NCBI GenBank assembly: GCA_903813345.2
Contig: CAIIXF020000004.1
Coordinates: forward strand, 6,593,525 to 6,653,524
Source of the DNA: Owenia fusiformis
Taxonomy: Eukaryota > Annelida > Polychaeta > Sabellida > Oweniidae
DNA: 60,000 nt
Direction: 5' to 3'
The position numbers and the translations under genes were made by a program. The notes below the pieces were generated by a model, which had not been told where the DNA came from, did no database searches, and saw nothing but the letters and a program-made list of their open reading frames with translations. Every line of letters starts with the position of its first letter. The first letter of the stretch is position 1. Shown in pieces: positions 51,001 to 60,000 of the stretch.

Positions 51001-54000
51001 TTGTGGTCGTCACGTTCTACAATAAGAACGAGTGACAACGTACTTACGACGAGCTGGACGTACTACGAACGGAACCGTCGTACTTCAATCCTACTAGGGA
51101 CGTTTTTACAACGAGTTGAACTGTCTGAGGACGTATTGAGAACGAGGTAGAACTAACTGCAAACGGGTTTAAACTGACTAAGAACGTAATAAAGACTGCT
51201 TATAAACGAGTTAGCAAAAATATAGCTATCACACCAAACAAGTTGCCACTGCGTTCTTCAAAACTGGTTTTAAACTGTGTGCGAACGGAATGAACGTAGC
51301 TGCAACTTTCTAAGGTCTATTTACGAACTTCATGAACGTTCTCAGACGGGAAGGTGATTTTAGAATTTTGAATCGATTCAAAATTCGATGGCGACCATAC
51401 CGTTCTGTAATCAGGTCATGATGACCTCCTAGACTAAGGGACGCGTTATACGACGTTGCACACCGATCGTGATACGACCTGAACGACACTGCGAATGAGA
51501 TGGACGTATTGAAGACTGTTTATGAACGAAGTAGCTAATTATTTTAGAGATATTTCCCGACCACAGCCAGATTGAGCCCGTTTTACGACGTTTTCGTAGG
51601 ACTGGCAAGAACGGATAAGAACTAGTTTGGTGTGATAGGGGGGTTACACTGTCAAGAAAATTATGTTGTCAATCTGACAAACTGAGGATCATACGGAACC
51701 TTATTTTAGGCACAAGAAAAATAAATAATATCGAACCTGCTTTTTCTTGGGATATCTTTGTGTACTTCTGTGTCAAATCTGCTTCATTTTCCTCAAAGCT
51801 GGATACCCCAGTGTTTGGTCTGTAAAATTACAAGGGAAAAATTCAAACTCAATGTAGGGGCTACATTAAAATGTTTGTTAATAGGTAGAACAAAAAAAGG
51901 CATTAACATGCAAAATGTCACCACCTGCCATTTGCTACAGAGCATCAAACATCAACCGACAGATGCTGTCACAAAAAAGTTTGAGACCATAACAATATAA
52001 AAGCAAAATAATATGTTTTTGTTAACTTATCTATCTGGAAATTACACACAACAACTGGCAATTTTACTAATTCAAAAAAAAGTCAATTAAAATTTTCACA
52101 ATTCAGTATATGGGATGAGATGAGGGTGGAAACTGCAAACATATGTAATTGATCCCTAAACATCTGTACATGATCCCATACCTGGCTATAGTGAACGAAT
52201 GGTGCGAGTTTTCCTTGCGTGTTGCTAACAAGTACCATCTTTTACCCTCTCTAGCACGTCGAGATTCATAAAACCCATCTCCCGCTGCACCGTGATTGGC
52301 TAGTCTGGTTAGTGCAGAGTCCCAAGACATTCCACGATCAACATTTAAGACAACATGCCTGCAAGTTACATCAAAATATCAGTTACATGTACTTATCCAA
52401 AATACAAAAAAAGGACATAAAGTTTTTGTTAAGTGTTATGAGGGGTGATCAATAAGTAATGGACGCTTTTTTTTACACAGATGCTTTTTATAGACCAATA
52501 CCTTCGATTTTCTTACCAGTGATACATCTTTCAATTATCTATTAACTCTAAAGATTTGAAAACAAAACATGTAATATAAATGGATATACAGGGTGATCAT
52601 TAAGTTCTGGGAATTTATCTGTCATTTCATTATTTTTCAACCAATTTACTAGTAATTTTCAAGGTAAATGGGGAATGTAATTTTTGGTTGGACAAAACAG
52701 TCTCATTGTCATCTGATGTCACAATGGATAATTATTGTTACTATAGCAACATGATAAATGTCGTAGAGGGTCAAGTAAAATAAAAATGAATTCAAATTTT
52801 GTTTGATCCAAAAGTATGGTTAATAAATATCTATTTGGTGGACATATTTCTCTGATTTTTTATATTTTCAACTACTTCTAACTTAAGTTTCTAAAGTAAC
52901 ATCTTTTTTGTTATATAAGAGTGTACTTTGCTTATTTTTTTTATCATTCATTAGCATCTCAAAGTAACAATCATGCCTAAAAATAGCGGGGAGTTATCTT
53001 CCATTATGACTATGCTCCTTCCCATTACTCAAGCTGCCCATACTACTCTTGAAGAATTAGGGTTCACACAAGTTATTACTGCCCCATATTCACCAGATAA
53101 AGCACCATTAGGCTTCACTACATTTTGGGTGCTAAAGCATTATATGAGAGGCCATAAGTTTGATTCCAATAAGGGACTGATTTCAACGGCTTGAGCAAAT
53201 CTTCAAAGGATACCAAAGGGAGGACTGGAACACATCTTTATGGACAACGCAACAGCAACGCATGTGCGTCCAGGCTAATGGAAACAATCATAAATGAAAT
53301 GAAGATCCCCTCAGCAATGAAGAATACTTCTGAATAAATGACTTCAAGAGTACTGTTCTGCCTCTAGTACAGGTATTTTGAAGCAACTATCTAGGCAAGA
53401 TGAATATGTTTGGCAGGAAATTTTCAAATTAACATCAGTCAAAATTTGCTGACCCGCGAACCACTTTTTCTTTTTTTGTAATTGCAATAAAATAAATTGT
53501 AGATGTGATATGTATATGAACATTGCTTGTCAATTCAGAATTATACAATGTACACCTGCTGAAAATTTCAACTCAAATGGTTGAGAAATCTTGAAATGGC
53601 AGACCAATTCCCAGAACTTAATGATCACCCTGTATCTTCATTTCCGTGAAGGAGGTACAGGTACCCCGGGACCGACATGACGTCAAACATTCTGAAGCTA
53701 TTTTAGCTTGTTTAACATACAAAGCAGTTGAATGCAGGTTGAACAAAACAAACCATTATGGTCATGAATTACCCCATTTTGTTATGCCATAGATTATTTT
53801 GAATGTTTTATCATCACTATGTGGTATTCATGCCACATTCATTCTACAGGGAGCTCTACATAGGTTCCACCAAGTGCTAAATGTACACAATTCCTCATCC
53901 TCTTAACTCAAGATTGTGAGACAAGGCTGAATCCATTCTCTGACATGGTAGCAAGATGCAGTTGCACGGGTTGTTTTATTTCATCAATGTCAATAAACCT

Positions 54001-57000
54001 GCGTTCCTTCTCTATAGAAATAATGTGGGCAGACCTGGACAATATGGTGCATTGGCCAAGGGCTCAATTAAGAGGTCCAGGGATATTGTTTTCTGAACAT
54101 TTTGAGATCTATGGGCAGGTGCATTGTCCATACGGAGTAGGGTGTCTCCTCTCACCAACCCCTTCTTCCACAATGCTTTCTCAAATTGACCTACGAACCC
54201 CGACCATACAACACTGACAATACTTTCTGTTTGTGTGTTACCAGTCAGCAAAATATTTCAAACAATAAAACACTTGTTGCATATAAAAAAGTTTAAGCCT
54301 ATCTGAAATTTGCCAAACTGGCTAAAAACTGAAAATGTGACGTAAACATCGGTCCCGGGTTACCTGTACCTCCTGCATGGAAAAGGATATATCAACACGT
54401 ATTCTATATTTTGTCTTCAAATCTTCAGAATTGATAGATAATTGAATGATGTATCACTGGTAGGAAAATCAAAGGGATTGGTCCATAAAAAGTATCTGTG
54501 TAAGAAAGCGTCCATTACTTATTGATCACCCCTCGTGTTATAATGCTAAGCTGATTGTCAGCATGTAAGTGAAAATAATGCAGCAACTGGTTCATTCTTT
54601 TAACTCAAAGACCAGTTTTGTGAATAAGTCCCTGAACTCAGAGTTTCTTTTAATATTCTGGGAAAATTGACCTCGATATGTCTCTCCTAAATAACAGACA
54701 TTAAAATGGAATAAAATAGTGCCTCTTTAATCAGTGTACTAAAAGAGCACAAAAAACAAAAACAGAATACAAAAAGAATTTTGGTGCTTAACATTTCATG
54801 TAAAATAACATTTATTAAAAATGTGTGTCTCACTTACTGTGTGATATTTGTGCCTTTGTTTGCTTTCTTGAATACTTCTTTAGGTTCACCAATAATCTCA
54901 ATGGACGTAGCACTGATGTCTAACAGACCCTCATTGTATCTATGAGACATTATAAAAGAAATTCAGTATCATAAGATACATAAAAATATTGTGCCTGAGA
55001 ATGTCTATATTTCATGAGTCAGCAGACGACTGAGATTATCTTTCGAGGGCACAATGTTTTATGTATATTATGAAGTCATTGAAATTATTTTTTATTCAAT
55101 GGTATATACATTTTAATTTGTCTTTCAACACAACATTAGGTTAAAATATGGATTCCGTATCCTATAACTCACCAAAACACGACTTTTGTAAGTCACATGG
55201 GACAATCAGATCAATATAAAATCACATTTGGATAAAAAACCAATATAGAGAATTTGCTAAGAAAGGCGATGCTATTTTCATCAAGATTCAGACACAGACT
55301 GTACCAAACCTGATGCAGCCCGATTTGGTTCAGCCTGATTCATGCTGACCTGAATCCGACCCACTTTTTGTAAATGCAAAGCCTGCAATCTTGATATATT
55401 TTACAAAACACAGAAAGTAAAAATGATAAAAATAAAGACATATACCTTCCTTCTCGTTTGGCACTTTCTATTTGATGTTCAAGGCAAGCACTAAAATACT
55501 GGAATATCTAAAACAGAATTTAACCTTTGGAAAGTTCATGGACTTTTTTCAGTCAGTACTATTAGGGAATACAATAAACATAATGAAAATTAAATTAATC
55601 ACCAAATTCTATTTCATGATTTCAGCATGTACATTTCAGTAATTAAAATAGGCTAAAAAGTCAATAGTTCAATTTAGTGTGACATCTTATATAGTCAATA
55701 CATGATTACAATAGAATCAAGTTTTATACTCACCAAGTTCTGTTTGGTAACACTGAGACCAAGAATTCTGTTGAGAAATTTACCCACATCTCCATTGTCT
55801 TCTTTCTTCATACCTCCTCCAAACCTAGAAATATTGGATTATTATACCTTGATGTATTCATATCTTGTTTCTCATGTTTAAACATGTTTCTCATTAGATC
55901 TGATGTCTGGTAATAAGTAACTCCACAGACAGCTTTTTTTAAGATGGAATCTATCTTTCCAGGGCAACTTAATTTTCAATGGACCTAAATTGTTCAAAAT
56001 GTTGTCAAAGAATGCCAATTTCGATTTTTTATATATGCTGGTTTTAACCAATAAAATGACAAAGTTTAGCTCAAAAATTCTGGAATTCATATGTTTTAGG
56101 ATTCCCCTGTGTAAAATAATTACAATGCCATTACCTGATTGTTTCCATTTCAATGATTCCCATGAGTACAAGACATTGTTGTAACATCTCATTGAAAGAG
56201 TCAAAGTCGTATGCTGTTCCCATCAACTCATCTATGTTAACACCCTGAATATGGTCCTTCTGAAAATACAATAGAAATACTTGGGTAAGTGATTTAATGG
56301 CACATCCATGATATAGGTTTTACAAATACAAGGACTAGTGTCAGGAGTTTATGCAAAAAAACATTGATATGATAAATCTCGAGCAGAATATATCCTGTAT
56401 TGCACTTCAAATCATTCAATAACGTTTTTATCGTGTGATCCTCTGTATTGCTACTGAGATTGTCCCCTCCATACCAATATTTTCTGAACTTACATGTTTT
56501 ACTGCATGGTACATAGCTCTCAATGCAGATCTACCGTAAGGTGTATCAAAGTTAAACAAGTAGAACTTACATGTATTATTGCATGGTACATAGCTCTCAA
56601 TGCAGATCTGCCATAAGGTGTATCAAAGTTAAACAATAATATAACTTACATGTATTACTGCATGGTACATAGCTCTCAATGCAGATCTACCATAAGGTGT
56701 ATCAAAGTTAAACAAGTAGAACTTACATGTATTATTGCATGGTACATAGCTCTCAATGCAGATCTACCATAAGGTGTATCAAAGTTAAACATTAATAGAA
56801 CTTACATGTATTACTGCATGGTACATAGCTCTCAATGCAGATCTACCATAAGGTGTATCAAAGTTAAACATTGATAGAACTTACGTGTATTACTGCATGG
56901 TACATAGCTCTCAATGCAGATCTACCATAAGGTGTATCAAAGTTAAACTCAGTCAGATCAGCTCCTGTAGCAGCTCTTCTATCACCCTTGGTTATTGCAC

Positions 57001-59824
57001 CTGGAAATAAGCAAAAAATACAATTAAATGGACTTTAGAGCTGAAAGGTAAGAACTTTGAACTGCCTGGAAATGGGAGCAGAAGCTCTAATGGCCCCTAG
57101 AAATGAAAGGAAAAGTTACAATATTTACTTTAGGGGTGGACAGGGCTCATGAAGTATATTACCTGCAGGCACCCGACGACCAGCCAAACCCACACATTAT
57201 TTACTTACAAATTCTCATTTTCATAATTCTGAATTTTTTTCAATTTTTTTTCATTTTTAAATGGGACCAAATAGGTCATCAAGTGAATGCTGGGAGATCA
57301 CTGACAATTGCACAAAATGATTAAGTACAGCATTCTGATATACATATACATAGGCCTACCTAAAGACTGCAAGCGTCTTGCCACAGCAGAGGCAAACCTT
57401 CTCTCTCCTCCAAGATTTGTTGTCAGCAGTTTGTACAAAGGACCACTACAAAATAGTTTGTTTTTATGATTCCCTTTTGGTGGAAATGTAAATTCTGAGA
57501 GATCGTTTATGCACAAAGGTAGTTCAAAATGCATGATTGGACATTTTATCTGTCAGTCAATCTTTATCAGAGTATAATTATTAAGATAATACACAAAATG
57601 GAGCTCCCTTTTGTTAAAATCTTGTATTAAACAAGGTTCAATCAACATAATGTACATGTAGTTCATGATATCACAGGCTGGTATCGAAAAATTTGTCCGC
57701 TGTGACAGAGCGTGTTATTTTGCAATAGAAACACTAGGAAATCCACACAATTTATTTTTTACTCATATGTTTTACTATATCAAAGAAAACTACTGACTCC
57801 ATGTAATGAATATATCATTTGCGGGTAACTTTAACTTCTGTTTGAAGTCCAACAACACTAAGAGTAAAAGCTATTGAAAACGGCGTCGGAGTATCATACT
57901 CCAAAATGTACCATTTCTTTTATTTCTTTTTAATGGTACAATGTAGCGACACGATAATATTTACATATGTTTTCAGCATAACTCTGAAGGTATTAATGAG
58001 ATCTTTATGTATTGGGTATTTTTAATTTTTTTTGATAAAAAATAATAATTAGATTTTTTGTCCGCTGTGACGGAGCATTTTCAAATCTGAAATACGTTAA
58101 GAATTTAGATTTATAATATATCTCTTTACAACTACACGTTAGAGGAGCGAGCGTGTCAAATCTCGTAAAGTATTCTGAAAAATGAAACGTAATAAAAGTA
58201 CACAATTCAAATTCTGAGATGTATATACGACCACTCTTTAAAGCATCTTTTCTCAGTTTGTACTGCAATCCAACTTATGCATGGTAACTCATGAAAATGA
58301 TAGTCAACTTCATTTAAGTATAGGGTATTTCCCTTTCGTATTGCCTTCTGTGGATCCATCGGCCTGACATGGTCATTTTTTACGGTAACTTGATTATTTG
58401 AAGTAAAATGATTTGCTGAAGATGAGGCTAAATACATATGATGGTATGGCATGTGGATTGTTCTACCCTCTTTAGTCGTTCCAAAAGGTAAGTTGAGTGT
58501 ATCTTGAAATACAAAAATGCAAAATTTGATTTTAAGATCGTTCTTTATTTGAATAAGAGTTATGACTATCTGATGCAACTACAGTAAAACATGTGTACAG
58601 TGAACACATATGGAGCCCAAAAATGTGTTCCCAGTTGGTAGTAGATGTTCGCTTCATTGAGGCAATTTCATACAGAAGTCAGAGGAATATTTGATAAGAA
58701 GAGGTGTTCACTAGAGAAAGATATTCATTGAGACAGGTTTTACAGTGCAGCACGTTTAGCAAGACTTTTTTTTATAATTTTAGTCTATGCAAAATGATGA
58801 ATTTCATGAATTTCAAATAAATACAAATTAAATCTGTATTGGGATCATCTTATATACAGTAATATTATGTGGTAAAAGGTTATACATCTGTCGGAATGCA
58901 GGATGTCTGTGCGCTATTTCGAATAAATTCATATTAGCCCTATTTACACTACACGTGACATTTCAAGACATCTTGGCGAAAACGTATTAGAAATATTATG
59001 TTGAGTTTACACCATGTTGATTCATGTTGATTTCAGTAAAAACCTCCGTTGTCGTTTTTATATCTCAGATTTACATTACACCAGATCTCCAAGAGACTAC
59101 TTCAACTTGTCATAATTTAGGAAAGTGATTTGTGACGTTCTCTCTTCTAAGGGTACTTTTAAAAGATATGATTTGAATCTTAAATTCTTTACGTAGTTCA
59201 CAGTTAAAACTGCTCCGTCACAGCTGACAAAAAATGTAAACATTATTTTTTATAAAAAATATTAAAAACACCCAATACATCAAGATATCATTAATACCTT
59301 CAGAGTTATGCTGAAAACACATGTTAATATTATCGTGTCACTATATTGTACCATTAAAAAGAAATAAAAGAAATGGTACATTTTGGAGTATGATACCCCG
59401 GCGCCGTTTTCAATAGCTTTTACTTTTAGCGTTGTTGGACTTCAAACAAAAGTTAAAGTTACCCGCAAATGTTATACCCATTGCATGGAGTAAGAAATTT
59501 TCTTTGGAATAGCGAAACATGAGTAAAAAAATTAATTGTCTGGGTTTCTTAGTGTTTCTATGCAAAATAGCACGCTCCGTCACAGCGGACAAATTTTTCG
59601 ATACCAGCCTGTGGATATAATGTATCGCATCTGGACATAAAAAATTTGAACATGACTCAATATAACCAACCCTCAGAAAAATTATTGAACAAACCTTGAC
59701 TGGTTGGACCTATGTGATCTTCCCATCTGTTGAACAGCTTTGTCAGCTGACCATGGAAGTTCCAATGTGATATGTACTCTTCTACATTGGTTAGCCACTC
59801 TTAGGTCTGTATGCAGGGATATAC
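44435..59824 (-). CDS. sbno: Strawberry-notch-family helicase-like protein with C-terminal UBZ4 finger (5' part outside window)
   Basis: Thirteen exons, 5' to 3': 59824-59695, 57445-57360, 57000-56885, 56259-56135, 55824-55734, 55507-55446, 54939-54838, 52358-52182, 51819-51737, 46731-46648, 46086-45981, 45472-45313, 45094-44435. All phases match, giving 659 residues and a TGA at 44435. SBNO proteins are SNF2-like DExD/H-box nuclear regulators. Seen: helicase motif V (GISL), motif VI ([11 protein letters not shown], residues 31-41), then the SBNO-specific region ([69 protein letters not shown]). The 219-residue last exon adds a Ser/Lys-rich tail, basic nuclear-signal-like KKRQQP and TKRPK, three PIP-box-like motifs and CPIC...HIDNC, a UBZ4 ubiquitin-binding finger. 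As I know them, human SBNO1/2 lack this tail. Three tandem arrays overlap exon borders. Confidence 0.88.
44532..44650 (-). repeat. 57-bp coding duplication (KVQNSI[LM]AAFAKQ x2)
   Basis: Two adjacent 57-bp units in the last SBNO exon encode [13 protein letters not shown] and [13 protein letters not shown]. Positions are approximate. The high nucleotide identity suggests a recent duplication. Confidence 0.85.
45313..45472 (-). CDS. sbno: SBNO exon: [18 protein letters not shown]
   Basis: Acceptor TTTAAAG (weak; the only AG that keeps frame and avoids a stop); donor [29 protein letters not shown] matches the terminal SBNO block (VRLRTEDGQRIVGLIIP). It continues with a charged, probably helical [17 protein letters not shown]. 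Confidence 0.87.
45981..46086 (-). CDS. sbno: SBNO exon: [12 protein letters not shown]
   Basis: Acceptor GTATTCCAG (chosen over a nearby GTAG because only it keeps frame); donor CTCAG|GTAAGTG. Encodes [20 protein letters not shown], aligned with SBNO GLRCRTYYVLCGSVL. Confidence 0.85.
46648..46731 (-). CDS. sbno: SBNO exon: Cys-rich HWNELY...C...C
   Basis: Acceptor GTGTTGCAG; donor ACAG|GTAAAA. The frame forced by both neighbours reads [20 protein letters not shown] then CKTGPACT. This fits the SBNO HW-x3-Y...C-x-H stretch. A longer open frame in another phase (from 46827) is a shadow. Cysteines 338, 344 and 350 are spaced by six. Confidence 0.82.
46745..47020. repeat. Diverged tandem repeats in SBNO intron
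   Basis: About three copies of a ~100-bp unit containing a CACAATG...GGGATCATTAAA core, beginning just upstream of exon 46731-46648. Confidence 0.6.
47459..47519. mobile_element. 61-bp minimal MITE of the GGGGTGATCAATAA family
   Basis: Ends TGAGGGGTGATCAATAA and TTATTGACCACCCCTCA are inverted repeats of each other around a ~27-bp middle, flanked by TA. The ends match the 2.1-kb element at 52440-54534. Confidence 0.75.
48190..48260. repeat. Two-copy ~30-bp tandem repeat in SBNO intron
   Basis: GACTAATTTGGGGTTGTGTG followed by TAATTTCT occurs twice in a row. Confidence 0.85.
48725..48815. repeat. Minisatellite of TGTCACAATG units in SBNO intron
   Basis: Five units of 17-20 bp with the core TGTCACAATGTA. 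Confidence 0.85.
50831..51646. mobile_element. Terminal-inverted-repeat element with internal tandem duplication
   Basis: Ends ACCCTACTATCACACCAA and TTGGTGTGATAGGGGGGT form inverted repeats that extend to CTAGTTCT, bordered by TA. Inside, a ~385-bp unit occurs twice in diverged form (from ~50840 and ~51226). It has no coding capacity. Confidence 0.75.
51737..51819 (-). CDS. sbno: SBNO exon: RPNTG segment
   Basis: Acceptor TTTTACAG; donor GCAG|GTTCGA. Encodes [25 protein letters not shown] is an SBNO signature that follows the LLATRK strand of the previous exon. Confidence 0.86.
52182..52358 (-). CDS. sbno: SBNO exon: [15 protein letters not shown]
   Basis: Acceptor ACTTGCAG; donor GCCAG|GTATGG. 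Contains [20 protein letters not shown] and DGFYESRR, matching SBNO VERGMSWEEA and DDGFYLS. The coding sense is clear in this 177-bp exon. Confidence 0.9.
52589..53632 (+). mobile_element. Nested mariner element (1,044 bp)
   Basis: Ends CAGGGTGATCATTAAGTTCT and its complement, with TA duplication at 52587 and 53633. It carries a decayed transposase piece on the plus strand. Confidence 0.85.
52973..53194 (+). pseudogene. Mariner transposase remnant
   Basis: The 73-residue open frame contains [20 protein letters not shown] followed by [10 protein letters not shown]. This is the C-terminal catalytic region of mariner transposases (usual form LEELG...PPYSPDLAPSDY...LKK.L.GK.F). The rest of the transposase, including the N-terminal DNA-binding part, is not recognisable, so it is inactive. 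Confidence 0.8.
54012..54251 (-). pseudogene. Mariner-like transposase fragment of the outer element
   Basis: The minus-strand frame has [16 protein letters not shown] followed by NAPYCPGLP, resembling the mariner DNAPAH catalytic motif and the following YSPDLAP. The S/D-to-C/G changes and short length indicate decay. Confidence 0.7.
54838..54939 (-). CDS. sbno: SBNO exon: YNEGLLDIS segment
   Basis: Acceptor CATAG; donor CA|GTAAGTG. Encodes [20 protein letters not shown] followed by [14 protein letters not shown]. It aligns with SBNO GRYDMGILDLGSG. Confidence 0.85.
55446..55507 (-). CDS. sbno: SBNO exon: [19 protein letters not shown]
   Basis: Acceptor GTTTTAG; donor GGAAG|GTATAT. The 62-bp exon encodes [20 protein letters not shown], matching SBNO LFQYFADTL...AKKNGR. 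Confidence 0.88.
55734..55824 (-). CDS. sbno: SBNO exon: [13 protein letters not shown]
   Basis: Acceptor ATTTCTAG; donor TTG|GTGAGT. Contains [20 protein letters not shown], matching the [15 protein letters not shown] block. Confidence 0.9.
56135..56259 (-). CDS. sbno: SBNO exon: helical segment
   Basis: Acceptor TTTTCAG; donor ATCAG|GTAATGG. Encodes residues 111-151, starting [20 protein letters not shown] and ending [12 protein letters not shown]. It is poorly conserved but lies at the right place and in frame; the end fits the SBNO GLIGVGLINVE stretch. Confidence 0.83.
56487..56948 (-). repeat. Six-copy 77-79-bp array over SBNO exon donor
   Basis: Units start at 56487, 56564, 56643, 56720, 56799 and 56878. 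Each carries the last 64 nt of exon 57000-56885 followed by a GTAAGT donor, and none has an acceptor AG before the exon piece. Reading past the first donor meets TAA within ten codons. Confidence 0.95.
56885..57000 (-). CDS. sbno: SBNO exon: [21 protein letters not shown]
   Basis: Acceptor TTTCCAG; donor CAC|GTAAGTT. It contains ITKGDRRA and [12 protein letters not shown], matching SBNO GDRRATE and FNFDNKYGRNAL. Its 3' 64 nt and donor are the first unit of a six-copy tandem array. Confidence 0.9.
57360..57445 (-). CDS. sbno: SBNO exon: [18 protein letters not shown]
   Basis: Acceptor TTTTGTAG; donor TTTAG|GTAGGCC. The first base completes an AGT serine codon from the previous exon. Encodes [20 protein letters not shown] and on, the highly conserved SBNO block after motif VI. 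Confidence 0.9.
57672..59613. mobile_element. 1.94-kb element with ~510-bp inverted arms in SBNO intron
   Basis: CACAGGCTGGTATCG at 57672 is repeated inverted at the right end (59613), with GATAT duplicated on both sides (57667, 59614). The arms match for about 510 bp each (to ~58190 and from ~59095). The unique centre holds an unrecognised open frame. Confidence 0.85.
58207..58578 (-). CDS. Unrecognised 123-aa open frame inside inverted-repeat element
   Basis: The minus-strand frame includes [20 protein letters not shown] and [13 protein letters not shown]. It shows ordinary amino-acid composition and fills the left part of the element's unique centre. I do not recognise the family. It could be a remnant of an element-encoded protein, a captured exon or chance; an acceptor-like TTTCAAG precedes FQDTLNLPF. 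Confidence 0.25.
   Translation of the reverse strand: MHQIVITLIQIKNDLKIKFCIFVFQDTLNLPFGTTKEGRTIHMPYHHMYLASSSANHFTSNNQVTVKNDHVRPMDPQKAIRKGNTLYLNEVDYHFHELPCISWIAVQTEKRCFKEWSYIHLRI
59695..59824 (-). CDS. sbno: SBNO exon: helicase motifs V and VI
   Basis: Acceptor TTGTAG|GTATATCC; donor CAAG|GTTTGT. Encodes [20 protein letters not shown] through [11 protein letters not shown], the arginine-finger motif VI of the SNF2/SBNO helicase fold. Its 5' part is tandemly copied upstream (higher coordinates), so decoy acceptors precede it. Confidence 0.9.
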
Positions 59825-60000
59825 CTACAATAACAATACATTGGTTAACTACATTGTACAGCTTTATCAGCTGACCATGGAAGTTCTAATGTGATATGTA
59901 CTCTTCTACATTGGTTGGCCACTCTTAAGTCTGTATGCAGAGATATACCTACAATAACAATACATTGGTTAACTACAGCATACAGCTTTATCAGCTGACC
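59737..60000 (-). repeat. 124-bp array over SBNO exon acceptor (runs off window)
   Basis: The first ~100 nt of exon 59824-59695, with its acceptor and ~20 nt of intron, are repeated upstream at period 124 (acceptor AG at 59825 and at 59949). A third copy begins at the window edge. Copies are truncated before the donor and run into an in-frame TAG/TAA region. Confidence 0.92.

Larger units (their letters stand above)
52440..54534. mobile_element. Mariner-like element with ~200-bp inverted arms, split by a nested mariner
   Basis: Ends GAGGGGTGATCAATAAGTAA and its complement, flanked by direct GTGTTAT. The inverted arms cover about 52440-52588 plus 53633-53690, and 54335-54534. The left arm is interrupted by the element at 52589-53632. 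Between the arms lies a minus-strand transposase fragment. Confidence 0.8.

Noticed and set aside
53945-54217. 90-aa plus-strand frame in the mariner-like element.
   Set aside because: It is antisense to the recognisable transposase fragment.

Overview
The window is animal nuclear DNA. It is AT-rich, has many short spliced exons with GT/AG borders, long introns, and dense non-autonomous DNA transposons. The repeats (TA-, 5-bp- and 10-bp-duplicating MITEs, mariner remnants, fold-backs) and a tailed acetylcholinesterase suggest an invertebrate, probably marine, but nothing fixes the phylum. There are no bacterial, phage or CRISPR features.

Layout. Positions 1-35.5 kb hold no protein-coding gene I can support. 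They are a patchwork of transposon remnants: an 80-bp MITE with 10-bp target duplications, a GC-ended hAT-like family with 5-bp duplications, a fold-back broken by a second transposon, and several terminal-inverted-repeat elements. From 35.6 to 41.2 kb (+) lie three coding exons of an acetylcholinesterase (639 aa). It has a signal peptide, a complete catalytic triad and a C-terminal tryptophan-rich tetramerisation tail. From 60.0 down to 44.4 kb (-) lie 13 exons that join in frame without exception. They encode the C-terminal 659 residues of a Strawberry-notch-family (SBNO) helicase-like protein, which ends in a lysine/serine-rich tail with PIP-box-like motifs and a UBZ4-type zinc finger. The 5' part of this gene is outside the window. 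The two genes converge tail to tail, about 3.3 kb apart.

Most unusual observation. Short tandem arrays sit exactly on gene-structure borders in both genes: a 30-bp array over the AChE exon donor, a 124-bp array over an SBNO acceptor, a 77-79-bp six-copy array over an SBNO donor, and a 29-bp array over the SBNO stop codon. In the last case the duplication itself creates the stop. A 57-bp duplication also doubles a motif inside the last SBNO exon. The AChE array would add 20 or 30 residues in frame if later donor copies were used. The SBNO arrays would lead to immediate stops.

The two genes have no evident functional link: one is a secreted synaptic or humoral esterase, the other a nuclear chromatin/DNA-damage type protein. 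Coordinates of exons were derived by hand from splice sites and reading-frame continuity. Family assignments rest on recognised motifs, not on database searches.
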